Assembly (NCBI GenBank): GCA_963580455.1
Contig: OY756967.1
Location: 7,462,501 to 7,526,500 of the forward strand
DNA: 64,000 bases
DNA from: Euonymus europaeus
Lineage: Eukaryota; Streptophyta; Magnoliopsida; Celastrales; Celastraceae
Direction of reading: 5' to 3'
The notes under the pieces were generated by a model, which was given only the letters and a program-made list of their open reading frames with translations, searched no databases and was not told where the DNA came from. Positions 35,398 to 47,750 of this stretch are shown here, piece after piece; within the stretch, counting starts at the first letter, position 1; each line of letters opens with the position of its first letter. The translations under genes were made by a program, and so were the position numbers.

Positions 35398-35870
35398 GTA
35401 TTTTTCGTATTTTATACTAATTATTTTACCTTTGTGTACTTAATAATTACCCTTTAGTTCGTTTAACGTCCGATCGGAGCAAGTAAGGTGTCAAATCGAA
35501 GCTCGTGGTGAGAGGAGCAAAACCCAAGTGGAATCACCGCCATCGGACCACCATAGACGGCGGAATCGGCCGGAGAAGTTTCGGTTTTTCGAAATTTCAA
35601 AGCTCGATCCCGGTCGATTCAGTAGGAATTTTGGAACGAGACAGGTACCATTAGATTTCTCTTGTTGTGGGCTTCGTTTTGATGTAGGAGTGACCGGAAA
35701 ATTCGCCGGAAAAATGGATTCCGGCGACCGGCCGGCCGAGTTAACTCAGCTCCGGCGAGTTGACTCGTGTTTGACCCGTTGACTCGGGTTTGACCCGTTT
35801 TGACTGGGTTGACCCGGTTTGACCGTTGACTATTTGACCCGGTTTGACCGTGGACTATTTGACCCGAGTT
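35398..35870 (+). repeat. End of pol and 3' LTR fragment of composite D
   Basis: After the pol stop, about 60 AT-rich bases lead into LTR sequence. From about 35480 it matches the interior of the inverted LTR (GCAAGTAAGGTGTCAAATCG onward). The polypurine tract and the LTR start (TGTAATATCCC in the inverted copy) are missing. The fragment stops inside the TTGAC cluster at the inverted SINE tail. Confidence 0.8.
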
Positions 35871-35932
35871 GTGTCCCTATGTGTCCGTGGAGTGAGGGAA
35901 CGGGGAAGGCTTCTATAAAAAGACAGTTTTTA

Positions 35933-36279
35933 TGTAACGACCCGACCTTTTCTCCAGGTCCAGCCAGCCGTTACAGGCCCATGGGCCACAACCCCCAACC
36001 TCTATTCGCGTCCAGCCCCTCACGACTGACTCATACGATAGGTTGTTGAAGGCAGGAGTCGAACTCCTGACCTCCCTTTAACACGCAGCCCATGGCAACA
36101 CATGCTACCAACTAAGCCATGGGCTGCGTGTTAAAGGGAGGTCAGGAGTTCGACTCCTGCCTTCAACAACCTATCGTATGAGTCAGTCGTGAGGGGCTGG
36201 ACGCGAATAGAGGTTGGGGGTTGTGGCCCATGGGCCTGTAACGGCTGGCTGGACCTGGAGAAAAGGTCGGGTCGTTACA
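35933..36279. repeat. Palindrome P2 (inverted copy of P1)
   Basis: 347 bp, with the same ends and arms as P1. Its 19-base loop is in the opposite orientation, so P2 is the reverse complement of P1. It is preceded by the inverted SINE tail (35871-35932). It is followed by 63 bp that are the reverse complement of 28888-28950, including the GGTTG beside P1. Confidence 0.9.
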
Positions 36280-36342
36280 CAACCTAACCCTGAAATTCAT
36301 AACCACTCATTTACATTAATATTTATACAATTAATATTACTT

Positions 36343-36346
36343 TCCT

Positions 36347-36387
<41 letters not shown>

Positions 36388-38412
36388 CTCAACCATAATC
36401 CCAAATACTCCAAACATAATGTAATCTGCAATCCAGAGTCTACAGCGGAAAAATCCAAATATCATAAATACGAAAAAAACAAATACTGAAAACAGACAAA
36501 TCATCCCCACACCAGCTACATCACGCCTCACGCATCCCTGCGCTGATCATCCACTCCGGCTATCTCACCTGAAATCATGTGAATGAAAGGGATGAGCTAC
36601 AAAGCTCAGTAGGGATATAGAGGAATATCAATCATCAGAATAAACGGAAAGTAAAAGCCCAAGAGGTAAGTGAAATGAACAGGAAACTCAAATAGTGATA
36701 CACTCCCGTATCACCGAACTCCAGTAAATCAGAGATAAAGTAAGAAAGTCTGTATGATATAGAATACATACAGAGAAACCATAAGTGATACACATCACAT
36801 CTCATCACAATCAGTCAATCCGTAGGATAGATACCGAGTAGGTTCCACCACTACCATCCTCAAGTACAACTCTCAAATCAGTACTCAATCATAATCCAAC
36901 TCAAATCCATATCAACTCAAATCCGTATCAACACAAATCCGTATCAACTCATATCCACATAACACCAGAAAATCCTCCCCTGGACCCACCCTGATCCCCG
37001 CAAGGTGTCTCCCAGTCCAGGTACTCCCCAGATTGGATGAGGATCGAGCCTACATCAGGTACTCGATAGCATCGCCTACATCGAAGAGCGTCCCCTAGGA
37101 TGTACCTCACCTCAATCCGGTCTCCAGGTACGTACCCGATCAAAACCATCGATAAATCATCCAGTAAGCTGGGTTGCCCGATGTGGGTCCCACGCTCTAC
37201 AAATCATCCCTCCATAATCTCACAAATCATAGAAGATCATCATAATGGAATCCTATCCGGACTCTCGAGGATAAAACCAGACATTAGAAGGTGGGCCCCA
37301 CGACAGGATATGTGGGCCCCACCAGGATAGTGGGCCCCACAGGAGGATAAGTGGGCCCCACCAGGATAGTGGGCCCGCAAGAGACACAAAAATACTGTCA
37401 GTCGTACATATACCTCCAATACAACCACATATAATCATAACATATTGCAATTGCGGAAATAAATCAGATAAGAGTATAAACAGAGAAATTCCCAACCTCC
37501 GGGAATTTCACACCAATAGACAAATAGGAGTCCGTCGAATACGGAACCCCCGGAACCGCAAATAAGAACTAGGGCAGAATCCCTACCTGGAATGTCGACT
37601 AAGCTAATCCGTAATACGTCTGAAAACTCCAAATCAATCTCCTGCATCAAAATACGGATACGTATACACGACAGTCAAAATACGAAAAAGTCAACCAAAA
37701 GTTAACGGTCAAAGTCAACTCGGGTCAAATAGTCCACGGTCAAACCGGGTCAAATAGTCAAACCGGGTCAACCCAGTCAAAACGGGTCAAACCCGAGTCA
37801 ACGGGTCAACTCGGTCAAACCCGAGTCAACTCGCCGGAGCTGAGTCAACTCGGCCGGCCGGTGCCGGAATCCATTTTTCCGGCGAATTTTCCAGTCACTC
37901 CTACATCAAAACGAAGCCCACAACAACAGAAATCTAATGGTACCTGCCTCGTTCCAAAATTCCTACTGAATCGACCGGGATCGAGCTTTGAAATTTTGAA
38001 AAACCGAAACTTCGCCGCCTGATTCCGCCGTCTACGGTGGTCCGATGACGACGATTCCGGTTGGGTTTTGCTCCTCTCTCCACAAGCTTCAATTTGATAC
38101 CTCACTTGCCCCAATCGGACCACAAACACGAAAAACCCATTCAAAATTCTCCCATCTCTCTCTCTTACGTTGCTACTGCCGGAAACCCACTGGAAAATCT
38201 GGTATATGCCAGATTTTCTGGTAAATTACCATTTTGCCCTTCGTCTTTCCCTATATTTACTTAAACTTCCATAATTCGTAACAAATCCAATTCAACTCCG
38301 ATTTCAGTGATTCTTGCGCCTATATTTTTCTAATAATATGTAGTATTTATTAAAAATATTAAATTTAAAAAATTATTATATTTTTTTAAAATTTTGGGTT
38401 CGGGATATTACA
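36343..38412 (-). repeat. Inverted LTR of composite D
   Basis: Read on the minus strand it begins TGTAATATCCCGAACCC at 38412 and follows the same order as 29479-31290. That includes the TTGAC cluster, the GGGGCCCAC minisatellite and a TA tract, where it stops, about 130 bp short of the LTR end. It supplies the missing first ~320 bp of this LTR family. It directly abuts the right GGTTG duplication. Its short frames are mirror images of those in the plus-strand LTR. Confidence 0.87.
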
Positions 38413-39369
38413 GGTTGCATAATTGATTTTATTGAGATTTAGCAAAGCGCGGTAAGGTAAGTAACGTTTCAACTGCATTACGGAACTTGTGTGCTATTTG
38501 AATTATTTTAATGCTATGAATGTATTGAGTGACTAGAATTGATAAATTACCGATGAATGTCATTATATGAGAATGTATATGATCTGATATTTATTGTGTG
38601 ATTATTGATTATTGAAAGTTGTGCATAACATGGCATTGCATATTGTAAGGTTCATGTAATGGAGGAAAATGTTTTATAAACCTAGTTTAACTGCTACAGG
38701 GAGGGTGTACTGGAAATGTTATGATTAAGGCTTATTATATTGGAAAGGAAAGAGAGGAAAAGAAAAAAAACAATTACAGGAAAGTATTCTATGGTAGGAT
38801 ACTGAAAGGAAATCCAGACCGGTTGCTCTGTAGCAGTTTGCTAGAGTTAAAGGGCCCTTATATTGGTTAAGGTTTCATTCCCTAAAGGAATCACGCGCAT
38901 ATATGCATTAAATGTTACTTGCTGGGCCTTGGCTCATTACGTTCCGTGATGCAGGTGATGATGAATATGCTGATTTGATGGTTGATGGTGATGTTGGAAA
39001 TCCTCAGTGAAGGTGCTCATGTAACGAGGAAGGCATTGATGGGTAGTTGATATGTTGGGATTTATGCAAAGTATATCATGATTAAAGACTACTGATTTCT
39101 AATCTTCCTAAATAAGCAGTTGACTGCAAGACTAGTACTGCAACCAATTAGCAATTCTATTGGCTTGATTTGGTGCATGAACAACCCGTTGAGAAATTTT
39201 ATGTTATTTAAAATTATTGAAGGATTATTTATTTTTATTATTAATATCATGAATTGATGGGTGGTGTTTTTACTAGGTAATTATCTAGAATTATAATCAT
39301 ATTTGTCAGTTTTGTGATAAATTTGGAGTGCAAGGCGGTGAGATTGGTTATTTGGGATGGGGTCTTACA

Positions 39370-39828
39370 AATTCAGAACCATAAAAGTTGGTAAGTGTAA
39401 ATGTTTTGTTGTTATTTAATTTCAAATTTGATGAGTATAGACTCCCTAAATTGTATCTTTGACAAAAGACCATCTTTCTTTCTCAAATGGACAAAATTGT
39501 AATCAAATGGACAAAATTGTAAAAAGCGCTTTTACGAAGAGAGTTGTGCAATTTCAAACCCTCAAAGTTTTTCAGTGTACATTTTTTATTGTTATTTTTA
39601 TGTCAAATTTTAAAATTTTAGGCTCAGTAGACTGTTTCATTCCCAGAAGACAAACTAACATTACCAATTGGACAAAACCGTTAAAAGCTCAACCATGATT
39701 AGAGTTGAGTAATTGAAAACTATCAAAGTTGGTCGGTGCAAACTTTTAATTGTTATTTTATGTCAAATTTTACGAGCTTAGGCTTTTTGGATTGTTTCAT
39801 TGCCAAAAGAGAAACTTTTGTTACCAAA
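39370..39828 (+). repeat. Satellite array block 3
   Basis: About three monomers between elements C and E, same orientation. It begins AATTC (right duplication of C) and ends CCAAA (left duplication of E). Confidence 0.92.
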
Positions 39829-41979
39829 TGTGACGCCCCGGTCCGGGCACGCCACGGGTGCCCTCCGGCACCGTCCTAGGCCGCTAGTGTGATCATCCGG
39901 CGAGCCGGAAATCCGGCGGCATCTCCCCGTATGTCGGAGAGTCCCCGCCTGCATCAGAAAATGCGCAACAATATATATATTCACAATCCATCACACTAGC
40001 AAACTAGCCAGGCCTCAGGCCTCAATCACATGCAATCCTAATCCTAGGGGCCTCAGGCCATCCACTACCAGCATGCACAAACTGATAATATAAGCACATC
40101 ATCAAATTCATAATATCATATAACCAAATCTCAACTCAGCATACATCATGCATACACCCTCTGGTGCCAAATGGTTATAAGATTATCATGAATAAACATC
40201 AATACATCATATACAAAAACACGTGCTTAGAGTATCTCTCTAGCACCCACATCCTACCCAGAGCCATCCATGTCACATCCCGCTCTCACTGATCCGCTCC
40301 ACTAGTACCTGTACCTGTACCAGTATCACCTTTGGGAAGGAATGAAAGTAGAGGGTGAGCAAGAAGCTCAGTAGGGTTAAGAGTAACATGAGTACAAGGC
40401 CGAATCGAAAACAATAGGCTATGCATCAATATGAAACCTACCACTTGCACGTATACTCAACATTCACATAGAACATTTACCCGGGCAATCCCCTCAATGA
40501 GCAAACCTCATCGATACCATGGCTCGAACGTGAGGAAGCTCACCAAATCAACTCATCAATAACATGGTCGCTAACCATGACTATTGAACGGAAGTACGCT
40601 TCCCAACATCAAACGCTCTTGGATTACCCGGTTGCGTGATCCTATCATGCCCGCACCACTTCAGGCAAGGTTCCTCATCAACCATACCTCTAGTGTGTTA
40701 TCCTACTTGGAATTCACTTGACTCGGTGGTAACTCTCATCACCTCGTCATCCTTCCAAGTAGCTTTCAAGAATCCTAAGGAGTCCCGAGTCCATACCCAG
40801 TCCCCCATGCAACTCTAATGCATTAATGTCATGACATGCCGAAAGGATATATATATGAACAACCTACATATATATATACACTTAACTATCATGATGCATG
40901 ATTGGAAGTCACATTGTGCCCATAGATGATGGAACACACACAATCGGGTCATGCAACATCAAGAATTTACAATAATCCAAAATTAGGGTTCGAAACGCTA
41001 TTAAAATATCGAAAACAAACGATAGAAAGAATGGTTGGAAATCCCCTACCTCGTGTCGAGCAATTTACCACAAATCCCCCAACTTCCGTTCCTAGGGTTT
41101 CGGTTTGCCCAAACCTACAATGTGGCAAAACCGAACCCTTACACGCATCAATATATCAACAACAACTCATATAAACATAAATTAAATCAATAATTTCGAA
41201 TTTACTCACCTTCTCTCTCTAGAAATTTCTCCAAAATTCTCCAAACTCAACCCAAGCTCAACTCTACTCCAAATCACAAACCAATCTACATATACATCCA
41301 AAATCAACCTAGGATTAACATATCTAAACCATAGGGATCAACTTTAAACGAAACTAACAAGATCTACTCAAAACCCTAAAAATGGAAAAATGAAGAAACT
41401 TACCTCCAAGGCTTGAATCTTCCTTGAATCCTTCCCAAATCTCCAAAACCAAGCTCCAATCTCCAATAATCACCTCAAATGATCTTCTCTCTCTAGAATC
41501 GTCTCTCGCTCTCTCTCTAGAATTGAAACGAAACCAGAAAAAACGTCTAAAACTCTTGCTGGAAGATATTTGGAACACTCAGGTTGCGCCTAGGCGCCCT
41601 GGCCTTAAATAAAGTACCTCAGGCGCTGTACTGGGCGTGTAGAATTTTCACGCCCAGGCGGGATTCACCTAGGCGCCCCTGCGCCTACTCCGATCTGCCC
41701 ATCTGCTGGACTGGGCGCTGCGCCTAGGTGCCCTAGCTGCGCCCAGTCCAGTGCCTCATCTTTCGGACCTCTCCTCTTCCCTGAAATCCCTGGATTAGGC
41801 GCCATCCTGGGCGCACCCTTGCTCAAGCCTAGGCGCACACCGCCTAGGCGTGTTGCTCGAGCGCCTAGGCGCTCCAGCTCTTGATCCTTCTTTCTCGCCA
41901 GTCCCTTCACTGGACTAGGCGCAGCGCCTAGGCGCCCCTTGATGCGCCTAGTCCAGTTTTTCTCCTTTTTATAATCATC
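39829..41979 (-). repeat. 3' LTR of element E (start deleted)
   Basis: Matches 45461-47720 in the same orientation. The join to pol lies after TATAATCATC at about 41979, where the 5' LTR copy continues for 30 or so more bases to its terminus. It contains many GCGCCTAGGCGC-type palindromes at about 41590-41950. Confidence 0.87.
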
Positions 41980-43538
41980 CTAGGTCTCGAAGTTATAGAA
42001 CACAAATATGTCTTTTCCTCTTGACTCCTCAACTCCAATCCAAACTCATTGATTGTCTCCACAATTCCCCACTCATGCATGAATAGGCTAGAAATCTTCT
42101 TCTTCCTACTCAACGCATCCGCGACTACATTTGCCTTACCGGGATGGTATTGCAAATCGAAGTCGAAGTCCTCCAAGTATTCCATCCACCTCCTTTGACT
42201 CAAGTTCAACTCTCTTTGGGTGAATAGATACTTGAGGCTCTTGTGATCCGAAAACACTTCAAATCTTTCCCCGTAAAGATAATACCTCTGTTGCTTAAGT
42301 GCAAACACCACTGCCGCTAACTCCAAATCATGCACCGGATAATTCCTCTCATGTGTCTTGAGCAACCTTGAACCATAATCTATCACTCAACCCCATTGCA
42401 TCAACACGCAGCCCAAACCAACTCCAGACGCATCGAAATACACCTGGTAGCCTACATTCCTTTCCGGAACCACTAACACTGGAGGTGTTGTCAACCTCTT
42501 CTTCAACTCCTCAAATGCGGCCTTGCACTCATCAGTCCACACAAACGGTGTACCCTTCTTTGTGAGCTGCGTCATCGGCGAAGCAACTCTCGAAAAATCC
42601 TCAATAAACCTCTGGTAGTAACCTGCCAATCCCAGAAAACTCCGGATGTCCGTCACATTCTTTGGTCTCTCCCAATTCAGAACTGACTCAACCTTGGAGT
42701 AGTCAACCGCTATACCTTCTTGAGTGATCACATGGCCTAGGAACTTTACTTCCGTGGCCCAAAATTCATACTTACTCAATTTAGCATACAGTTGATTCTC
42801 CTTCAATGTCTATAACACTACCTTCAAGTGTTCCTCGTGCTCTTCCTCCGTAGGAGAATAAATCAATATATCATCTATAAACACCACCACAAAGTTATCC
42901 AAAAACGGTCTAAGAACCCTTTGCATTAGGTCCATGAACACCGCTGGGGCATTTGTCAACCCAAACGGCATCACAAGAAACTCATAATGCCCATAACGAG
43001 TTCTAAACGCTATTTTCTGGATATCCTCATCCTTAATCCTCAACTGATGATATCCCGACCTCAAGTCAATCTTAGAAAAATGTCTAGCACCTCTCAATTG
43101 GTCAAACAAATCATTGATCCTAGGCAATGGATACTTATTCCTCACTGTAACCTTATTCAACTGCCTATAATCAATGCACATCCTCAAACTTCCGTCTTCT
43201 TTCTTGACGAACAACACCGGTGCTCCCCACGGGGAGACACTCGGTCTAATGAATCCCAAGTCTAGCAACTCCTCTAATTGAGAACTCAACTCCTTCAACT
43301 CTGCTGGAGCCATCCGATATGGCGGAATCGAAATCGGCTTGACGTTCGGATGCGACTCAATAGCAAAGTCAATCTCCCTCCTTGGAGGTAATCCCGGCAA
43401 CTCTTCCGGAAAGACATCCATAAACTCTTCCACTACCCGAATCATCATAGCTACATCTCCCTTAGGAGCCGAAGTCACCAAACTTGCAACTCTACAATCC
43501 TGATACGAAGGGTTATCCATGAAATGAGGACATGGCAT
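41928..43538 (-). pseudogene. RT and RNase H of element E
   Basis: One frame with two internal stops. RT starts at 43538 and contains [22 protein letters not shown] and the catalytic IDD at 42870-42878. A TAG at 42807-42809 and a TGA at 42387-42389 interrupt it; element A has CAG at the first and CGA at the second. RNase H begins before the second stop (FDASGVGLG, where the usual YCDASG has F for C) and ends near ADALSRKKK. The last 15 or so codons after the word SRPRM come from LTR sequence, because the integrase has been deleted and pol is fused to the LTR. Between gag-protease and RT there is a frame change near 43540 from a short deletion. Confidence 0.9.
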
Positions 43539-43540
43539 CC

Positions 43541-45289
43541 CTATAAGTGAATCACTCCACCCTCCGGTACTCTAAGAGTAATCCTCCTTTGCCAAAAGTC
43601 AAGTACTCTTTGGTGCTTTATCAACCAATCAACTCCGAGTATCACATCGAAGTCCTTGAAGTCTAACACATACAAATCGGCTTGTAGAGATATTTCTCCA
43701 AACCGACACTCACAATCGAACACTACTCCCTCCAATGTGGTAAAGTGCCCAAATGGTGAGGACACCGTAAACATTCTCCAAATCGGCGAAATCTCCACCG
43801 CTAGTGCGTTCGCTAACGAACTAGTAATAAATGATGAGATAGCTCCAGAATCAAATAAGACTCTTGCCCAACAATTCGAAATAAAAAATGTACCTCCAAT
43901 GAAGTTGGGATGCTCCTGTGCCTCCTGATGTCCCATAGCAAAAACACGACCATCCGTCAGGGCATACTGCTGCTGCTGAGACTGTCTGCCTCCACCTCGC
44001 CCTCTCCCTCCCGATGGAACAGTGGAAGGAAGAGTTGGAGGTGGTACCCCCGATATCTGAGGCTGATGCTGCCCTCCCTGGTTACCCTGCGGACACTCAC
44101 TCTTCTTGTGGCCTATCTTGCCACAACCATAGCACTTAAACCCAGAAGCTCTGCACTCATTCTTCATGTGTCCCTGTTTCCCACACTTGTAGCACGTCAC
44201 CTTGCCCCCTGGGGGCCTTGGACCCTTACCTCGGTCCCTTTTCTGATGACAAAAATCAGTCCTCTGCTTCTTGTGGCTGCCACCACCACCACTACTCTCA
44301 GTCACTGGACGCTTCCTCTAAGCCTCATTCCGCTCACTCAACTCAAAGTCCAATGCCATCTCCACCGTATCATCATACGACACCACCCTAGTGACCATCA
44401 CTATCCTCCCAAGACTAGGTAGCAACCCATCTCAGTACCTTGCCGCCTTCTTTGCATCGGTTGGAGCAAACTCTCTCTCAAACCAATACAACTCCTCGAA
44501 CTGCTTGGTGTACTGAGACACCGTCATCTCTGATGTTTGCAACAAATCAAGAAACTGCTTGGCCTTCTCAGTCTGCAGAGGTCTTGGCACAAACTTCTGC
44601 ATGAACAACTGCTCAAAAGAGGTCCAAGTTAGCTCATTCCTCCTCTGACCCATGGACATCCACCATTCATAGGCAACTCCACTCAGATAGTAGAAAACAA
44701 ACTTCACCCTTCGTTCATCGGGTATCTCCAATGTGTCCATCTTCATACTCAACTGATTGAACCACTCCTCCGCTCCCACACCCATTCCATCTCCAGAAAA
44801 GGTTGGAGGAGAAGTTCTCCTCAGCTGATCCACCTCATACATACCCCTTCCAGCTCTCGGTGCTGTAGCTACCTTTGTAGTAGCCTCGGGTACCACTCCC
44901 TCAGTACGTGTGCCAGTTGCACCTATCACCTGAGCCACTACTTGTGCTATCGTCTGTGTCTGTGTCTGTACCATACTCATCATGAAGCGAGCCAGCCCCT
45001 CCATCGTCATCGGTTGCCCCCCTGTGGTAACAGGAGCAACAGGTCCTACACGTGGTGCCTGCTGATCAGCACTCTCAGTCGGTAGCCCTTCAGGAATTAT
45101 CTCCTCCTCTCTCAACTCCGGATCCACATTCGGAACCGAATCCTCGGTGCTAGGTGTGCCTCTAGTAACACGCTCCACCCCAACACTACGGCCTCTACCT
45201 CGGCCCCTACCAACTCCCCGTCGGCCTCTGCCACGAGGTACCTCAGTCACACTCTCGGACCTGGTAGTTCTACGGGTATTCATCTGCAT
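43541..45289 (-). pseudogene. gag and protease of element E
   Basis: The start is taken at the ATG at 45289, which matches the gag start of element A. An upstream in-frame extension to 45400 lies in the leader. An RG-rich N-terminus is followed by the retrotransposon-gag domain (about 44830-44420). Two CCHC zinc knuckles span about 44194-44093. The protease motif DSGA has its aspartate at 43850-43852. Interruptions are a TGA at 44432-44434 and a TAG near 44318, both single C-to-T steps from codons kept in element A, and the final TAG at 43541, where A has CAG. Otherwise it is nearly complete. Confidence 0.9.
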
Positions 45290-45445
45290 GACAAACAGAC
45301 AATACCATTTAACACATAACTCAACAGAGGATTTACTAGGGATTAGGAAAACATACCGAATCAGCAGCGATTGTGACATGGGCTTGATTACACTACTCAT
45401 TCATCTAGGACCCATCCCCGATCCTACATATAACAAATAAACGTC

Positions 45446-45457
45446 ATTCTGATACCA
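45446..45457 (-). other. Primer-binding site of element E
   Basis: On the minus strand TGGTATCAGAAT follows the LTR end after 3 bases. Ten of 12 bases match the initiator-tRNA-Met complement. Confidence 0.83.
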
Positions 45458-45460
45458 AAT

Positions 45461-47750
45461 TGTGACGCCCCGGTCCGGGCACGCCACGGGTGCCCTCCGG
45501 CACCGTCCTAGGCCGCTAGTGCGATCATCTGGCGAAGAGTACTCGCCTGCATCAGAAAATGTGACACGGAAATCCGGCGGCATCTCCCCGTATGTCGGAG
45601 AGTACTCGCCTGCATCAGAAAATGTGCAACAATATATATTCACAATCCATCACAGTAGCAACCTAGCCAGGCCTCAGACCTCAATCACATGCAATCCTGA
45701 TCCTAGGGCCTCAGGCCATCCACTACCAGCATGCACAAACTGATAATATAAGCACATCATCAAATTCATAATATCATATAACCAAATCTCAACTCAGCAT
45801 ACATCATACATACACCCTCTAGTGCCAAATGGTTATAAGATTATCATGAATAAACATCAATACATCATATACAAAAACACGTGCTTAGAGTATCTCTCTA
45901 GCACCCACATCCTACCCAGGGCCATCCATGTCACATCCTGCTCTCACTGATCTGCTCCACTAGTACCTGTACCTGTACCACCTGTGGGAATGAATGAAAG
46001 TAGAGGGTGAGCAAGAAGCTCAGTAGGGTTAAGAGTAACATGAGTACAAGGCCGAATCGGAAACAATAGGCTATGCATCAATATGAAACCTACCACATGC
46101 ACGTATACTCAACATTCACATAGAACATTTACCCGGGCAATCCCCTAAATGAGCAAACCTCATCGATACCATGGTTCGTCCCATGTAGTATCGAACGTGA
46201 GCAAGCTCACCAAATCAACTCATCAATAACATGGTCGCTAACCATGACTATTGAACGGAAGTACGCTTCCCAACATCAAAAGCTCTTGGATTACCCGATT
46301 GCGTGATCCTATCACACCCGCACCACTCCAGGCAAGGTTCCTCATCAACCATACCTCTAGTGCGTTATCCTACTTGGAATTCACTTGACTCAGTGGTAAC
46401 TCTCATCACCTCGTCATCCTTCCAAGTAGCTTTCATGAATCCTAAGCAGTCCCGAGTCCATACCCGGTCCCCCATGCAACTCTAATGCATTAATGTCATG
46501 ACATGCCGAAAGGATATATATATGAACAACCTATATATATATATATATATACTTAACTATCGTGATCCATGAATGGAAGTCACATCGTGCCCATAGATTA
46601 TGGAACACTCACAATCGGGTCATGCAACATCAAGAATTTACAATAATCCAAAATTAGGGTTTGTTTCCCCTTAGAAGCAATTAAGGCGGAAACACAAATA
46701 AAACAACCAATGAGGAATCAAAACGCTCTTAAAATATCGAAAAGGAACGATAGAAAGATTGGTTGGAAATCCCCTACCTCGTGTCGAGCAATTTACCACA
46801 AATCCCCCAACTTCCATTCCTAGGGTTTTGGTTTGCCCAAACCTACAATGTGGCAAAACCGAACCCTTACACGCATCAATATATCAACCACAACTCATAT
46901 AAACATAAATTAAATCAATAATTTTGAATTTACTCACCTTCTCTCTCTAGAAATTTCTCCAAAATTCTCCAAACTCAACCCAAGCTCAACTCTACTCCAA
47001 ATCACAAACCAATCTACATATACATCCAAAATCAACCTAGTATTAACATATCTAAACCATAGGGATCAACTCTAAATGAAACTAACAAGATCTACTCAAA
47101 ACCCTAAAAATGGAAAAATGAAGAAACTTAACTCAAAGGCTTGAATCTTCCTTGAATCCTTCCCAAATCTCCAAAACCAAGCTCCAATCTCCAATAATCA
47201 CCTCAAATGATCTTCTCTCTCTAGAATCGTCTCTCTCTCTCTAGAATTGAAACGAAACCAGAAAAAATGTCTAAAACTCTCGCTGGAAGGTTTTTGGAAC
47301 ACTCGGGTTGTGCCTAGGCGCTACCCTGGGCGCCTAGGCGCCCTGGCCTTAAATAAAGTACCTCAGGCGCTATACTGGGCGGCATCTTGGGCGTGTAGAA
47401 TTTTCAAGCCCAGGCGGGATGCGCCTAGGCGCCTACTCCGATCCGCCCATCTGCTGGACTGGGCGCTGCGCCTAGGTGCCCTAGCTACGCCCAGTCCAGT
47501 GCCTCCTCTTCCGGACCTCTCCTCTTCCCTGAAATCCCTGGATTAGGCGCCATCATGGGCGCACCCTTGCTCACGCCTAGGCGCACACCGCCTAGGCGTG
47601 TTGCTCGAGCGCCTAGGCGCTCCAGCTCTTGGTCCTTCTTTCTCGCCAGTCCCTTCACTGGACTAGGCGCCCCCTGGTGCGCCTAGTCCAGTTTTTCTCC
47701 TTTTTATAATCATCAAAATTCCTGAAAACTTTTTGGGTCGGGGTTTCACA
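45461..47750 (-). repeat. 5' LTR of element E
   Basis: 2290 bp, minus strand, from GTTTCACA at 47750 to TGTGACGCCCC at 45461. It has the GCGCCTAGGCGC cluster at about 47315-47695. A local duplication near 45530-45625 repeats AGAGTACTCGCCTGCATCAG; the 3' LTR has that part once. Confidence 0.9.

Larger units (their letters stand above)
28951..38412 (+). mobile_element. Composite D: rearranged chromovirus with inverted LTR and palindromes
   Basis: A 9.46-kb unit from TGTAACGACCCG to GGGATATTACA, flanked by GGTTG at 28946-28950 and 38413-38417. In order it holds palindrome P1, a SINE-like fragment, a plus-strand LTR lacking its first ~320 bp, a primer site, gag-pol, and a 3' LTR fragment. Then come an inverted copy of the SINE tail, palindrome P2, and 63 bp of the left flank of D (copied from 28888-28950). 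It ends with a nearly full LTR in minus orientation. Bases 28888-29362 and about 35870-36342 form inverted arms. The outer duplication says the ends behaved as one insertion, while the duplicated flank inside says it was rearranged afterwards. Confidence 0.8.
28123..39369 (+). mobile_element. Element C: solo LTR interrupted by composite D
   Basis: The outer parts are 28123-28950 (starting TGTAACACACCGGG) and 38418-39369 (ending GGGGTCTTACA). They join to an LTR of about 1.78 kb resembling the LTRs of element B in order and phrasing (for example CGCGGTAAG then AACTGCATTACGGAAC). The flanks are AATTT (28118-28122) and AATTC (39370-39374), in satellite sequence that reads across. No internal region of this family is present, so it is a solo LTR. 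A 125-codon frame at 28345-28722 lies in the GC-rich LTR part and is not a convincing gene. Confidence 0.85.
39829..47750 (-). mobile_element. Element E: minus-strand chromovirus lacking integrase
   Basis: The ends are TGTGACGCCCC at 39829 and GGGTTTCACA at 47750, flanked by CCAAA and CAAAA (one mismatch) within satellite. On the minus strand the order is 5' LTR (47750-45461), primer site, gag, protease, RT, RNase H, then an abrupt join to the 3' LTR. The integrase, polypurine tract and first bases of the 3' LTR are deleted. The coding sequence is close to that of element A, so A and E are members of one family or sister families. Its gag is the best preserved chromovirus gag here. Confidence 0.9.
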
